From NCBI RefSeq assembly GCF_048388525.1, contig NZ_DBGCTQ010000078.1:1-22000 (forward strand): a DNA stretch of 22,000 nucleotides, read 5' to 3'. The DNA is from BQOK01 sp048388525 (GTDB taxonomy: Bacteria; Bacillota; Clostridia; Oscillospirales; Ruminococcaceae). Positions within the stretch are counted from its first letter, which is position 1; the number at the start of each line of letters is the position of its first letter. The translations under genes and the position numbers were made by a program. Below, piece after piece: positions 21,980 to 22,000 of this stretch. The notes beneath the pieces were generated by a model. That model did not search any database, was not told the DNA's origin, and saw only the letters and a program-made list of their open reading frames with translations.

Positions 21980-22000
21980 GGGGCAATTTCATATTTTTTA

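Noticed and set aside
1..22000. CRISPR array, tRNA or rRNA genes, prophage or defence genes
   Set aside because: No regularly spaced repeats, tRNA cloverleaf patterns, conserved rRNA stretches, integrases or known defence domains were found by reading the window.

Overview
The window looks like chromosomal DNA of a GC-rich member of the Clostridia, probably in the Oscillospiraceae/Ruminococcaceae (Faecalibacterium/Gemmiger-like). The grounds are Gram-positive signals: strong AGGAGG-type ribosome binding sites, a division penicillin-binding protein with two PASTA domains, a DivIB-type FtsQ, an RpiR regulator, and consensus sigma-A promoters. The taxon is an inference from gene content and base composition. 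No tRNA, rRNA, CRISPR array, insertion sequence or phage gene was seen.

Region 1 (4-5830) is an agmatine deiminase (AgDI) locus. A leftward set encodes an RpiR-type regulator, agmatine deiminase (aguA), an APC-family permease that fits an agmatine/putrescine antiporter, and an MBL-fold hydrolase. The divergent rightward gene encodes a putrescine carbamoyltransferase (ptcA). Together they would import agmatine, deiminate it to N-carbamoylputrescine, split that to putrescine plus carbamoyl phosphate, and export putrescine. No carbamate kinase is present inside the window. The rpiR-ptcA gap holds a consensus promoter for each gene and a perfect 12-bp inverted repeat that is a good operator candidate.

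Region 2 (5854-8594) is a divergent LysR regulator facing a two-gene, split chromate-type (CHR) transporter and a small conserved-looking protein of unknown function. It ends at a perfect 21-bp terminator stem.

Region 3 (8607-19464, all leftward) is a division and cell wall (dcw) cluster in the order mraZ, rsmH, ftsL, ftsI-type PBP, murF, mraY, ftsW, murG, ftsQ. It lacks the usual murE, murD and murC, and ftsA/ftsZ do not follow. A consensus promoter and three 10-bp-spaced GTGGG boxes (the MraZ operator) precede mraZ. A palindrome with a short T-run between ftsL and the PBP gene looks like an internal attenuating terminator.

Region 4 (19627-21979, leftward) is a small redox-like operon: a DUF3737 beta-helix protein, an iron-sulfur flavoprotein (Isf)-like reductase, and a flavodoxin-domain lipoprotein. 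It is driven by a promoter with a 19-bp spacer filled by an inverted repeat, which is the classic architecture of MerR-family control. This is the strongest candidate here for a poorly described system.
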